A stretch of 64,000 bases of DNA, taken from Ilyomonas sp965219515. GTDB lineage: Bacteria; Bacteroidota; Bacteroidia; Chitinophagales; Chitinophagaceae. This document shows, piece after piece, positions 1 through 10,500 of this stretch (the stretch's first letter is position 1; every line of letters begins with the position of its first letter). The position numbers and the translations under genes are program-made. The notes beneath the pieces are model-generated. The model made no database searches, was not told the DNA's origin, and saw only the letters and a list, made by a program, of their open reading frames with translations. The stretch is from assembly GCA_965219515.1 (NCBI GenBank), contig OZ244776.1:496001-560000 (forward strand). The letters run 5' to 3'.

Positions 1-1
1 G

Positions 2-217
2 GCAGGACCCGATTTGATACGCCATAACGAAAATGGCTGGTTGATTGAGGCGGCATCAACCGCGGCTTTGCAGCAGGCAATTGAGAATTTGCTTGATAAT
101 CCGTCGCAGGTTGAACATGCCGGTGCCAAGGCAAAAGAAACCGCCGGGCAGCGCCCTTGGGAGATGTACGAAAAAGAAATGGCCGAAGCGATTGGAAAAA
201 TTACCGGCACCGTTTGA
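2..217 (+). CDS. Glycosyltransferase, C-terminal fragment (5' end outside window)
   Basis: The open frame runs in from the left edge with no start, so only the last 71 residues are seen. It opens with GPDLIRHNENGWL, the acceptor-loop region that follows the conserved Glu motif in GT4 (GT-B fold) glycosyltransferases, then a helical stretch typical of the family C-terminus. It most likely transfers a sugar from a nucleotide donor to a lipid-linked glycan at the cytoplasmic face of the inner membrane. It lies 112 bp upstream of another glycosyltransferase on the same strand, so it probably belongs to the same polysaccharide cluster. The donor sugar cannot be told. Confidence 0.75.
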   Translation, partial: AGPDLIRHNENGWLIEAASTAALQQAIENLLDNPSQVEHAGAKAKETAGQRPWEMYEKEMAEAIGKITGTV

Positions 218-329
218 CAAAACTACAAATCGTAAAACAGTTGCGTAAGATTTTAAAACACGCCGTTGCCAAAACTTGTTTGTATCATTATTTTAATCGC
301 CGTATTTGCAGTCAGGTAATCCGATACAC

Positions 330-1493
330 ATGAAAGACATCATTTTTATTAACTCTCATCCCATTCAATATTTTGCGCCCATGTATAAATACATGAATGA
401 GCAGGGTATAAAAACCAAAGCCTGGTATTGTTCGGATGAATCGGTAAAAGGCGGATTTGATAACCAGTTTGGTACCCAGGTAAAATGGGATATTCCTTTG
501 CTGGATGGCTATGAATACCGTTTTTTCAAAAATCATTCGCCCAAACCTTCGCATTTTACCGGCTTTTTCGGACTTATGAATTTCGGAATGATAAAAGCGC
601 TTTTTCAGATTCCGAAATCAGTTATTGTGGTTCACGGCTGGCATTATTTCACCCATTTTGCCATACTGATGCTTGCCAAATTCGCCGGTCATACCGTTTG
701 CGTGCGTTCAGAATCGCCGTACAAACAGGAAGCTAAAAAAAAAGGGGGGAAGCAAACCATAAAACGGTTTTATTTGAAGCGTATTCTGTTTCCTCGCATT
801 CATTATTTTTTATATATCGGAACCCAAAATAAGCTGTTCTACAAAGATTATAATTTGCCGGACAAAGAGCTGGTCTTTTGCCCATACTCGGTTGATAACC
901 GGCGCTTCAGAAAAGAAAATGATACCTTGAAAATACAACGCGAAGACATCAGAAGCGGTTTGGGAATTGCTTCGGCGGACAAGATTATTTTATACACCGG
1001 TAAATACATAGACAAAAAAAAGCCGTTAGACCTGCTAAGAGCGTATCAGCAATTAAACCATTCTTCCGTATGGTTGATTCTGGTAGGCGAAGGGGAGCTG
1101 CGTTCTGAGATGGAACGTTTTATTGATGAGCATGATTTGTCGAAAGTTATTCTTACCGGTTTCGTCAATCAGTCAAAAATTGCGGAATACTATTCTATCA
1201 GCGATGTATTTGTTATGTGTTCGGTAAGCGGCGAAACCTGGGGTTTGTCCGTAAATGAAGCATTGAACTTCGGTCTGCCGGTAGTGGTATCCGATCTTAC
1301 CGGTTGTTCGGAAGATTTGGTGAAGAATGGGCAAAACGGTTTTATTTTTACCGCTTCAAATACCGGCGATCTGAAAAATAAAATAGAACAGACATGGATG
1401 ATTCATAAAACGTCAGCGGCTGCCGTTTCATTGTCAACGGCAGATATATTCAGCTATCATACGGTGGCAAAAAACCTGTCATCCATTTTGTAA
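330..1493 (+). CDS. Glycosyltransferase family 4
   Basis: A 387-residue GT-B protein. The N-terminal half starts MKDIIFINSHPIQYFAP, an acceptor-binding Rossmann fold, and the C-terminal half has the family signature: ILYTGKYIDKKKPLDLL (about residue 225), VGEGELRSEME, and SGETWGLSVNEALNFGLPVV, where the Glu binds the nucleotide-sugar. A TTG start at 306 would add eight residues; the ATG at 330 is preferred because the protein then begins at the first beta strand. It ends 13 bp before the Wzy-like gene, so the two are probably co-transcribed. This family is found next to exosortase Y-type loci in Bacteroidota (family knowledge); donor and acceptor are unknown. Confidence 0.85.
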   Translation: MKDIIFINSHPIQYFAPMYKYMNEQGIKTKAWYCSDESVKGGFDNQFGTQVKWDIPLLDGYEYRFFKNHSPKPSHFTGFFGLMNFGMIKALFQIPKSVIVVHGWHYFTHFAILMLAKFAGHTVCVRSESPYKQEAKKKGGKQTIKRFYLKRILFPRIHYFLYIGTQNKLFYKDYNLPDKELVFCPYSVDNRRFRKENDTLKIQREDIRSGLGIASADKIILYTGKYIDKKKPLDLLRAYQQLNHSSVWLILVGEGELRSEMERFIDEHDLSKVILTGFVNQSKIAEYYSISDVFVMCSVSGETWGLSVNEALNFGLPVVVSDLTGCSEDLVKNGQNGFIFTASNTGDLKNKIEQTWMIHKTSAAAVSLSTADIFSYHTVAKNLSSIL

Positions 1494-1506
1494 ACAGGAA
1501 TACAAT

Positions 1507-2850
1507 ATGCAAAGCGAGTTAGTAAATCATCGAATCGTGCCTTCTGCCATCAACCCGTTTTGGGGGCAAAAAACATTGCAGGATACCGCAACGATCAAAC
1601 ACTTAAAAACCGGTGTCTGGATATATATTTACCTGTTGATTTTTGAAGGCGCATTGCGGAAATGGGTCTTACCTGGCTTAGCCACCCCTTTGCTTGTAGT
1701 GAGAGACCCAGTTGCCTTGTGGGCGATTATTACGGCGTTAAATAAAAACCTGATAAAATTAAACGGCTACATTATTACAATTGTGGTTATTGGCTTGTTT
1801 AGTTTTACAACGGCAATTACACTCGGGCATGGAAACGTTGTTGTTGCCTTGTTCGGGTTGCGTATTTATGCCATTCATTTTCCTTTCATGTTTGTGATAG
1901 CCGGCGTCTTCGACAGAAGCGATGTGATAAAAGCCGGAAAGGTGCTTGTTATCATTTCAATTTTTATGGCGGTTCTCATCGGCTTGCAATTTTTTAGTCC
2001 GCAATCTGCCTGGGTAAACAGGGGTATTGGCGGAGATGAAAGCGGAGGCGGCTTTTCTGGTGCGCTTGGTTACCTGCGCCCACCCGGCACTTTTTCTTTT
2101 ACAAACGGCAACACCGTTTTTTTTAGCCTCGTGAGTGCATACATATTCTATTTCTGGTTAAATATTCAAAAGATTAATAAGCTTATTCTGTTAGCTGCTA
2201 CGTTTGCATTGGTTGCCGCCATTCCGCTTTCCATCAGCCGGAGTCTTTTATTTACGGTTATTATTACTTCTTTTTTCGCATTGGTAAGCTCGGCCGTAAA
2301 GCCGAAGTTGTTCGGGTACATACTGGGCGCAGGTATCGGTATTGTTGTTCTTTTAGCCGTTCTTAGTCAGCTTAGTTTTTTTCAAACGGCTACCGAAGCG
2401 TTTACATACCGGCTCGAAACGGCCACCGAATCTGAAGGAGGGTATCAGGGCGTTTTTTTAGACCGGTATCTGGGTGGATTGATCAGAGCTTTTTCCGATG
2501 CATACCGTTACCCTTTTTTTGGTTTCGGGATAGGGTTAAGTAGCAATGTAGGTACTCAGGTATTCAGTGGTACGGGTGTGCGTCTTATTGCAGAAGCTGA
2601 ATGGTCGCGAACGGTAGGAGAGCAGGGTATTTTGTTGGGGCTAATCGTTATTATTGTACGGGTTGCCTTTAGCGCCGACCTGCTGATACAGAGTTACAGG
2701 CTTTTGAATAAAGGCAATACGCTTTCCTGGATGCTGATTGGTTTTGGCTTAACCATTATTCCGCAGGGGTTGTGGTCGCAACCTACCGCTTTGGGCTTCA
2801 GTACAATTACCGGGGGGTTAATTCTTGCCTCATTTAACGAACCTGCCTAA
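1507..2850 (+). CDS. Wzy-like O-antigen/exopolysaccharide polymerase
   Basis: A 447-residue polytopic membrane protein with about ten to twelve hydrophobic segments. The N-terminal segment FEGALRKWVLPGLATPLLVV followed by RDP is a signature I associate with Wzy-like proteins encoded near exosortases in Bacteroidota and cyanobacteria. A large periplasmic loop (about residues 160-205 and 290-345) has the Arg-rich, Gly-rich character of O-antigen ligase/polymerase proteins. It would join lipid-linked repeat units on the periplasmic side of the inner membrane. It sits among glycosyltransferases, 18 bp before the next one. WaaL-type ligase is the alternative; the location inside a biosynthesis cluster favours polymerase. 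Confidence 0.8.
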   Translation: MQSELVNHRIVPSAINPFWGQKTLQDTATIKHLKTGVWIYIYLLIFEGALRKWVLPGLATPLLVVRDPVALWAIITALNKNLIKLNGYIITIVVIGLFSFTTAITLGHGNVVVALFGLRIYAIHFPFMFVIAGVFDRSDVIKAGKVLVIISIFMAVLIGLQFFSPQSAWVNRGIGGDESGGGFSGALGYLRPPGTFSFTNGNTVFFSLVSAYIFYFWLNIQKINKLILLAATFALVAAIPLSISRSLLFTVIITSFFALVSSAVKPKLFGYILGAGIGIVVLLAVLSQLSFFQTATEAFTYRLETATESEGGYQGVFLDRYLGGLIRAFSDAYRYPFFGFGIGLSSNVGTQVFSGTGVRLIAEAEWSRTVGEQGILLGLIVIIVRVAFSADLLIQSYRLLNKGNTLSWMLIGFGLTIIPQGLWSQPTALGFSTITGGLILASFNEPA

Positions 2851-2868
2851 CTTTTAACCATTCGCATT

Positions 2869-4041
2869 TTGCATCTTATCTTTTTTACGCATCCTGATTT
2901 TCTTGCCTCGCAGAGTATGCCGCGCTTTGCCGGTATGTTAACGCAAGGCATGAAGCAGAAAGAACATACCGTGGAAGTTTGGCGTCCGCAGCCAAAATTT
3001 TATAACGTACCTGTTCCGGCAGCGGTAAAAAAATGGCTGGGCTATATTGACCAGTATATTTTGTTTCCGAAACAGGTAAGAAAGAAGCGTAAGCAAACAC
3101 CGCCTGATACGCTTTTTGTTTTTACCGATCAGGCATTGGGTCCCTGGATTCCGCTGGTAAAAAACCGGCCGCATGTGATTCATTGCCACGATTTTTTAGC
3201 GCAGCTAAGCGCACTGGGCGAAGTGCCGGAAAACCCGACCGGTAAAACAGGACAACAATACCAGGCTTATATCCGCAACGGTTACCGGCAGGGAAAAAAT
3301 TTTATTTCTGTATCGCAAAAAACAAGGGAAGATTTACATCGCTTTTTATTTGAGCCGCCGCATATTTCCGAAGTTGTATACAACGGCATGAATCAGGAAA
3401 TCCGGAAGACAGATATTGCAACGGCACGCGAAATATTAAGTAAGCAAACCGGTATCAATCTGAAAGACGGATTCATTTTGCATGTAGGGGGCAACCAGTG
3501 GTATAAAAACCGGACGGGCATGATTGACGTTTATTCTGCCTGGCGAACAAGTAATCCTGATTGCACCCTGCCTTTGTTGTTGATTGGGGCAAGTCCGGCA
3601 AAAGCCGTTCAGGAAGCGGCAAACCGGTCGCCTTATAAAAACAGTATTCATTTTATGAATGGAAAATCAAACGAGTTTGTGCAATTAAGTTATTCAGGTG
3701 CCAGCGTGTTTTTATATCCTTCTCTGGCAGAAGGCTTCGGCTGGCCCATAGCGGAAGCCATGGCAGCGGGCTGTCTCGTAATTACCACCGGGGAAGCACC
3801 GATGACCGAAGTTGGCGGGGCTGCTGCTTTTTACATCAGCAAAATGCCGGTTGAAGAAGCCGGCAAAAAAGCATGGGCTTATCATACGGCGATGCAGTTG
3901 CAAACTGTTCTGACATTACCTGAGAAAGACAGAGATATTTCAATTGCAAAAGGTTTGGCTAATGCCAGCCGGTTTGATCCGCAAGCCGCTCTTGAAAAGA
4001 TAGAAGCCATTTATATGCGGGTTTTACAAGATGCAAGCTAA
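2869..4041 (+). CDS. Glycosyltransferase family 4 (TTG start)
   Basis: A 390-residue GT-B glycosyltransferase. It begins MHLIFFTHPDFL at a TTG codon 18 bp after the Wzy-like gene; no ATG lies at the first strand, so TTG is the best start. The donor-binding half shows FILHVGGNQWYKNRTGM (about residue 205), then YPSLAEGFGWPIAEAMAAGC, with the conserved Glu pair EGFGWPIAE typical of GT4 mannosyltransferase-like enzymes. It acts in the cytoplasm on a growing lipid-linked glycan. The next gene's long-frame ATG overlaps its stop, but that gene probably starts 31 bp later. The sugar specificity is not readable from sequence. Confidence 0.85.
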   Translation: MHLIFFTHPDFLASQSMPRFAGMLTQGMKQKEHTVEVWRPQPKFYNVPVPAAVKKWLGYIDQYILFPKQVRKKRKQTPPDTLFVFTDQALGPWIPLVKNRPHVIHCHDFLAQLSALGEVPENPTGKTGQQYQAYIRNGYRQGKNFISVSQKTREDLHRFLFEPPHISEVVYNGMNQEIRKTDIATAREILSKQTGINLKDGFILHVGGNQWYKNRTGMIDVYSAWRTSNPDCTLPLLLIGASPAKAVQEAANRSPYKNSIHFMNGKSNEFVQLSYSGASVFLYPSLAEGFGWPIAEAMAAGCLVITTGEAPMTEVGGAAAFYISKMPVEEAGKKAWAYHTAMQLQTVLTLPEKDRDISIAKGLANASRFDPQAALEKIEAIYMRVLQDAS

Positions 4042-4072
4042 ACTATCAACATCAATCTCTCACTACCATCAG

Positions 4073-4876
4073 ATGAATACCGTACCAGCCTCAAAAATTT
4101 CCGTACTCATACTTACATTTAATGAAGAAAACAATATTAAAAGGGTATTGGATAAATTATCGTGGGCAGAGAAAATAATTGTGATAGACAGCTTTAGCAC
4201 CGATGCTACTTTATCCATCTTGACCGATTATGGCAATGTAACGGTACATCAGCGGAAATTTGATACGCATGCTACGCAGTGGAATTTCGGTTTGAGTTTG
4301 TGCAACAGCGAATGGGTGCTGAGTCTGGATGCCGATTATGTATTGCCGGATGCCTTTATAGAAGAAATTAGGCAAAAGATCATGTTAACCGAATATGCCG
4401 CTTTTGATGCGCAATTTGAATTTCTGGTATTCGGAAAACCATTGCGGGGCAACAATACGACACCGCGACCGGTATTGTTTCAAAAATCGCTTTGCAGTTA
4501 TTTTGATGACGGGCATACGCAGCGATTGCAAATTGATGGCAAAACGGGAAACTTTACTCATAAAATTGATCATGATGACCGCAAGCCGCTGAGCCGCTGG
4601 CTAAGCAATCAGGCGAATTATTCTTTAAGGGAAAGCAATATGCTAACCAACACGCCAGACAATCAGCTTTCTGCCATTTCAAGAATCAGAAAAAAGAAAT
4701 TATTCACTCCCTTTCTTATTTTATTTCATTGTCTTTTTATTAAAGGACTGATATTGGATGGCTGGCGTGGCTGGTATTATACCTTGCAACGAACCATTGT
4801 AGAAATGCTGTTTGCCTTGCGGTTGATTGAGAAAGATCATTTACCGGAGATAATAAATAATCGAAAAAAAAATTAA
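4073..4876 (+). CDS. Glycosyltransferase family 2
   Basis: A 267-residue GT-A enzyme. It opens KISVLILTFNEENNIKRVL, the nucleotide-binding strand of GT2, has SFSTDATL, and the metal-binding acidic motif SLDADYVL at about residue 92. The C-terminus has a hydrophobic helix around FLILFHCLFIKGLIL and a basic tail, suggesting membrane association. The frame stays open back to an ATG at 4031 that overlaps the upstream gene; the ATG at 4073 is chosen because the GT2 domain starts directly after it. It resembles lipid-A-core beta-1,4-glucosyltransferase-like (WaaE) enzymes in layout. It belongs to the polysaccharide operon. Confidence 0.85.
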   Translation: MNTVPASKISVLILTFNEENNIKRVLDKLSWAEKIIVIDSFSTDATLSILTDYGNVTVHQRKFDTHATQWNFGLSLCNSEWVLSLDADYVLPDAFIEEIRQKIMLTEYAAFDAQFEFLVFGKPLRGNNTTPRPVLFQKSLCSYFDDGHTQRLQIDGKTGNFTHKIDHDDRKPLSRWLSNQANYSLRESNMLTNTPDNQLSAISRIRKKKLFTPFLILFHCLFIKGLILDGWRGWYYTLQRTIVEMLFALRLIEKDHLPEIINNRKKN

Positions 4877-4937
4877 GCCCATAGCGGTATTTTAACAAGG
4901 CAGGCAAGGTAATTTTGAATCAGCTTACATACTTATC

Positions 4938-5912
4938 ATGAGTTATCCTTTATCCGTTATTATGCCTGTTTATAACCAGGAAAAATATGTGTCGGACACT
5001 ATAAACAGCGTTCTCAGTCAAAATTTTACCGGTTTTGAATTTTTAATTCTCGACGACGGATCAACCGACGGCTCTGCCGCAATCATAAAGGAATATGCGG
5101 CAAAAGATCATCGCATTCAGGCTTATTTTTATCAGAATACGGGCAGATGCAGTGCCACGAATACATTGATAAACCTGGCGGGAGGGAAATTTTGTGCTTT
5201 GCTGGATGCCGATGATTTGATGATGCCCGGCAGACTGATGAAACAATATCAGTTTCACCTGAACAATCCGGAGGTTGATGCATCAAGCGCCCATTGCGCC
5301 TACATCAACAGCCGCGGTATTACAATGGGCATACAGGATTATCCGTTTCTAAAAAGTATCGGTGAGGCAAAAGAGGCAATCAAAACAAAAGAAATCATTC
5401 ACTGCGCCATTACGGCGCTCATGATAAAGCGCGATGTTTATATAAAAGCCGGCGGATTAAGAACGCAGTTTTGGCCCTGTGATGATTTGGACTTTGTGAA
5501 CCGTTTGGTTGAGAATAATAATATCGTTGTTATCATTCAGGATGTATTAATGAAATACCGGGTTCACTCTTCTTCCGCCTCCTCATCGAAACAAAGCCAC
5601 ATGTTTCAGAAGATTGATTATACAAGGTATTGCATCGGTTTACGCAGGACAGGGCAACCCGAAATTTCGTTTCAACAGTATATCAGCCAGGTTCATAAGC
5701 CGGATTCCTGGCAAAAAAAATGGCGGAAACAAAGACATCAGTTTGCGATCCTTTATCATAAAAAAGCGGGTTTTTCCAGATACCGGAAAAGGTACATACC
5801 ATTCCTTTTCTACATTTTTGTAGCAGGGCTTTTAGACACAGGCTATTTTATAGAAAGCTTTAAAAAACGAAAAAAAAGTTTCAGAAACCAAAACAAGGCT
5901 GTATCATTTTGA
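4938..5912 (+). CDS. Glycosyltransferase family 2
   Basis: A 324-residue GT-A glycosyltransferase. SVIMPVYNQEKYVSDTI opens the domain, followed by ILDDGSTDGS and the DXD-type metal site ALLDADDLM (about residue 92). A CDDLDFVNRL motif near residue 180 corresponds to the ED-like catalytic region of chain-extending GT2 enzymes. The C-terminal 60 residues are very basic and include one hydrophobic segment, YIPFLFYIFVAGLLDTGYF, likely a membrane anchor. Its stop codon overlaps the TTG start of the next gene by four bases (TTGA), which implies translational coupling. Specificity is unknown. Confidence 0.87.
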   Translation: MSYPLSVIMPVYNQEKYVSDTINSVLSQNFTGFEFLILDDGSTDGSAAIIKEYAAKDHRIQAYFYQNTGRCSATNTLINLAGGKFCALLDADDLMMPGRLMKQYQFHLNNPEVDASSAHCAYINSRGITMGIQDYPFLKSIGEAKEAIKTKEIIHCAITALMIKRDVYIKAGGLRTQFWPCDDLDFVNRLVENNNIVVIIQDVLMKYRVHSSSASSSKQSHMFQKIDYTRYCIGLRRTGQPEISFQQYISQVHKPDSWQKKWRKQRHQFAILYHKKAGFSRYRKRYIPFLFYIFVAGLLDTGYFIESFKKRKKSFRNQNKAVSF

Positions 5913-7045
5913 AAATTTTACACATCGTTCCTTCTTACAAACCGGCGTATGTATATGGCGGACCGATAGAATCGGTAGCCAAACTTTGTGAAGGATTGGC
6001 AGCTGCCGGGCACACGATACGGGTTTATACCACAACTGCCAACGGCGAAACCGAACTGCCGGTAACACCCAATGAAACCGTTGCTATAGATGGCGTGCCC
6101 GTTACGTATTTTAAACGAATTACCAAAGACCATACGCATGTATCGCCCGCGTTGTGGAAAAATTTATATAAAAATTGCCGCCAATACGATGTGGTGCACA
6201 TTCATAGCTGGTGGAATGTGTTGGTAATTGTGGCGGCTGTTATTTGCCATTGGCGGAAAGTAAAAGTGATTGTCTCGCCGCGCGGCATGTTGAGCCATTA
6301 TATTATTTCCACAACCAATAGCAAAGCCAAACAACTGATTCATTCCCTGGCAGGTAAACGGGCGCTTGCCAAATCTTATTTTCATGCCACTTCGGAGATC
6401 GAATATGAGGAGTGCCAACAATTGATTCCCGGCTGGCAGGGTTTTATGATTCCCAATATTATTACGTTGCCCGACATACCAATTCAAAAAACAAAACACG
6501 AACAGTTTACGCTGCTTTTTCTGTCGCGCATTCATCCTAAAAAAGGCATTGAATTTCTACTGGAAGCCCTTAGCCGCAATTCTGATAATATGATATTAAA
6601 AATAGCAGGAACGGGCGAAGAACAATATATCAATGAATTAAAGCAACGGGCGAATGCGCTTGGCATTGGAGATAAAGTTGAATGGTTGGGATGGAAAAAC
6701 CGCGAAGAAAAATTTATCGAACTGATGAACGCCGATTTGTTTGTGCTGATATCTCACAATGAAAACTTTGCCAACGTGGTTATCGAATCGTTGCACGTAG
6801 GAACGCCGGTATTGGTGTCGGATAAAGTGGGGCTGGCATCTTTTGTTGACCGGGAAAACATGGGTTGGGTAACGGACTTAAACGCAGATGCGGTGGCAGA
6901 ACGGCTACAGCATATTTGCCGTCAAAAAGATACGCTGCAATGGATACAGCAACACAGTCCCGCAGTGATTGCCGGCTTATTTTCTCCGCAACGGCTGATT
7001 CAACAGTATATACAGTATTACGAACAATTTTTTCATCACCCATAA
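5909..7045 (+). CDS. Glycosyltransferase family 4 (TTG start, coupled)
   Basis: A 378-residue GT-B glycosyltransferase. The acceptor domain starts MKILHIVPSYKPAYVYGGP, with the glycine-rich GGPIESV loop typical of GT4; the donor domain has LLFLSRIHPKKGIEFLLEAL and HNENFANVVIESLHVGTPVL, containing the conserved Glu. The TTG start lies in the overlap TTGA with the upstream gene's stop, so it is probably translated by re-initiation. The C-terminus is helical. It should act late in assembly of the lipid-linked repeat unit. Nothing in the sequence fixes the sugar. Confidence 0.87.
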   Translation: MKILHIVPSYKPAYVYGGPIESVAKLCEGLAAAGHTIRVYTTTANGETELPVTPNETVAIDGVPVTYFKRITKDHTHVSPALWKNLYKNCRQYDVVHIHSWWNVLVIVAAVICHWRKVKVIVSPRGMLSHYIISTTNSKAKQLIHSLAGKRALAKSYFHATSEIEYEECQQLIPGWQGFMIPNIITLPDIPIQKTKHEQFTLLFLSRIHPKKGIEFLLEALSRNSDNMILKIAGTGEEQYINELKQRANALGIGDKVEWLGWKNREEKFIELMNADLFVLISHNENFANVVIESLHVGTPVLVSDKVGLASFVDRENMGWVTDLNADAVAERLQHICRQKDTLQWIQQHSPAVIAGLFSPQRLIQQYIQYYEQFFHHP

Positions 7046-7082
7046 TCAATCTTGTTTGCGCTTTTCATCTTTCACATTTAGT

Positions 7083-7526
7083 ATGCAGAAAAAAAATGTG
7101 CAGCAGCTATTTATCATGTATGGCTGCGTTCTTTTTTACATCGTCTTTCTTACGCCAAACCGCTATGAGGGAACAGATTTCAGGGGTAATTTTATTCCTT
7201 TGTTGCATACGGCAGAAAGAATACAAAAGCCTGCGGGTGAGCATTTCTGGAAATATTACATAGAGTACTGGGGAAATATTTTTGGCAATGTTATTCTGTT
7301 TATGCCATTCGGCTTTTTTATGAAATGGCTTTCTCCGGACGGGAAAAGCAAAATGATTTTATGGTATGCTTTGCTTATCAGCATGGGTATCGAATTGGTG
7401 CAATGGTGGTTACAAATCGGCGTTTGCGATATTGATGATGTGATACTAAATGTAAGCGGCACTTATACCGGTATATTTCTATATCAGATAGTAAGAAACA
7501 GAATAATCACGTTACTGAAAAAATAA
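7083..7526 (+). CDS. VanZ-like family membrane protein
   Basis: A 147-residue protein with four hydrophobic segments. The sequence GNIFGNVILFMPFGFFMKWL, SMGIELVQWW and DIDDVILNVSGTYTGIFLY match the VanZ-like fold (family knowledge: VanZ confers low-level teicoplanin resistance; most homologues are of unknown function and many sit beside exopolysaccharide or exosortase genes). The ATG at 7083 is preferred over a TTG at 7056. It starts 37 bp after the last glycosyltransferase and closes the plus-strand operon. Its last 20 bases overlap, tail to tail, the end of the minus-strand 1108-residue gene. Confidence 0.8.
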   Translation: MQKKNVQQLFIMYGCVLFYIVFLTPNRYEGTDFRGNFIPLLHTAERIQKPAGEHFWKYYIEYWGNIFGNVILFMPFGFFMKWLSPDGKSKMILWYALLISMGIELVQWWLQIGVCDIDDVILNVSGTYTGIFLYQIVRNRIITLLKK

Positions 7527-10500
7527 GACTCTCAATGCCAATTAACCGGCTGGTACTGTTACCTGCAGCCATAAATTGTATCCGGAGTTCGGCCGGATTG
7601 CGCCAATCGGCACCGGCAGCAAATACGCTGACTTTTGCCGTAGGAAAATTGCCAATCGAAAAACTGATATTTCCCTGTTTTACTTGTATGGCGATGGATA
7701 AACTTTTATTGAATGCAGACAGATGGGTTTTAAAATTGTCTTTTGCCACCACGGTTTTGTTTACATATAATAGCGCTTCCGGATATTGGCTAAGAAAATA
7801 CATCCGTGTTATGATGTTACCTTTTTTATCAAGTAAGTCAAAATAAAATCCATCATTATCTCCGCGGTTTGGCTGATTGCCTGTAAAATTCAAAGCGCCC
7901 GTTAATTGCCAGCTATCTACGCTGTGCTGCAAACTGATTGTTCTGCTAATAACCGCATTTTGATTGCGGTTACTGAATTTAATTTTTAAATCGGGTGATT
8001 TTAATTGCCGGTTAAGTTTTGGCACGGTGCGGGCGCTCCACCATTGATTGTATTGATTTGTATGATCTTCTTTGGCAGGGCTTCGGCTCCATCCGTATAA
8101 GTTGTTTTCTACAATGGTTTCACCGGTAACAGAAAAGCCATCAAGCAAATTGTAGATGTCTAATGAATATGGGTTTGAAGCAGGAATCAGGTTTTGCTTC
8201 GCGATGATTTCTTTTGGTTGCTGATTGATGCTCCACGACAAAACCAGATTACCAGCATCGGCAGATTCTATTTTAATGACCTGTAAAACGGCTGTTTCCA
8301 GTTTTTGGTTGCAGGTAAACGTATTTTCTGTTTCATTGTTCCATTTATCTATTACCAGATTATCTTGTATCCACAATCGTATTTTTCCGCTACCGGCAAC
8401 AAAAAAAGTGTAATTCCCTGCCATCTTTGTTTTTATAAACCCTGTCCATCGTGCCGAACCGCGGGGTAAACCGGAAAAATTAATTGAACTATCCTGTACG
8501 GAAGAAACAATTCCGAAATTATTCAGTTCGGCATTGTTAAAATAAACGCCAAGCAGTCCCTGTTCGCTATGCGCGAGAGACAAAGGAATAATTTGCTCGT
8601 GTAATGTTTCAAAACCCGAAAGCTGCCAGCGATGAATGCCGCCATGCATATTTTCGTCGTTGTGGTAAAGATAAACTTTGCCGTTGGGCGCTTTTATAAC
8701 GGAAGCAGATAAAACATTGCCTGCCATGCCGGGCGGATAAGTGTGCTTCGGCCATTCCGGTCCGGTTGTTCCAAACTGATTTACAAATAATCCATTATCG
8801 TGTACATGGTTCCATTTATTGGTCTGGCTTGCTTTCCAAAATTCTCCATGGTAACCCCAAAAAATATGATTGTCAAACACGATGGCAATTGATCCGGCAT
8901 TCCGTACGCCATTGCCAATATCGAAAAATCCGTTGGGTGGAAAACTGCCTTTGTAATCTTTGGTTGTGCTTTGGGCGGTTCGCCAAAGCCATTTGTTATC
9001 TCCTTTTTTTATGCCGCCCAAATGCCATGCGTCATTTTTTTTACTGGCATCAAACGATACCAAAACACCGGAATCGGTTATTTCTCCTGATTTTAAAGAT
9101 GGAAGATTGCCTTTAAACAAGGGTTGCTGCGGGCTGTTAGCCGGAGAAACAGCGATTGTTTCCGGCTGCTTCCACATTGGATTGCCTTCTTTGTTAAAAC
9201 CTAAAAGCGCTTGTATGGAAAATTTCATCTGACTTCCTGTTTTCGACTCTGAAACGGAGCGCAAAGAGCCGTCAGGATACAATTGAGCAGTTACGGGAAG
9301 GTTTATATTTGTTTGTCTTAGCTTACCGTTTTTGCCTAATTCTACTACCGTAAACATTTTTGCCTTCGGCTGAAGAAATAAAGCATAGGTCCTGTTGTTT
9401 TTTAAAGTAGTTACGCATTTCATTCGCATATAATTACCATCCATTTCTTTTGTAACGGCCGACCCCCAATTTTTAACCAATGTCCACGAACCGTTATTCG
9501 ACGCCAGGGGTTTTGAGTAATCAATGGCAAATTCCAGGTAATTGGCAAACACTCTTGTTGCGTCATTGCCATCTGCCGCCGAGGAATAAAACGCAGGGAT
9601 GTACATCACTCTTTCTATAAATGTCTTATCAGCGTTATAATGTTGCATTCTGTAATTGCCGGCATCGCCAATCCAAAACGAATGATCCTTTTCTATACAT
9701 ACAAAGCATTTTCCAGAGGATTTTCTCAGATCGGAAAAATAAAATTTATCATTTGTCACTTCTGCAGAAACGGCGTAACCGCCTTTTTGTCCAAATGTCC
9801 AGATTTGTTTTGCCGTGTTAGTGTCCACAGCTATTACCTGCTGCCTGTTGCCGCCGGTACAAATGAGAAGTTGATTGCTTTCGGGCGATGCCGCCATTGC
9901 CAGCACATCGGGTAGATTTTCAGTTTTTATATTTTGCGATGTAATTGTTCCGTTTTCTGCAATGCTGAATTTTTCAACACGATTGTTTTGATAACACAGC
10001 CACAGATCATCATTTTTATCAACTGTTAATAACGAAGGAAGGCTTGTGCTGATTTTATGCAATAACACGCCGGTTGTTTTGTCCAGCACATGCAGTTGAT
10101 CTAAACTTTTATGCGATATAAATAAATATTTCCCTTTTTTTTGAACCGCTATGCCGCTTATGGCAGCATTATTTCCTTCTGTTTTATTTATGGCATTGTA
10201 TGTTCTGCCATATTTTGCCTTCACAGATTCACCTTTTGGAAAGACGATAAAACTATCGTCAGATACTTTTGTTCCAAAAACAAACCATTGCTGAGATACA
10301 TCGCTGCCCGCCCAATACACAACATTGCCGTCAGTTGCTACAAAATAGCTTGCCTGTCCCGTTTGATTTGGTACAACATCAAATTTCTGTTGCGGGTTAC
10401 TCAATAAAAACTTTTGCTGACTTGACTTTTGTTCATTGTAACCGCAGGCTAAAAAAGCTGTATTACCGGCAATCACCATACCGTTGCCCGGACTAAAATT

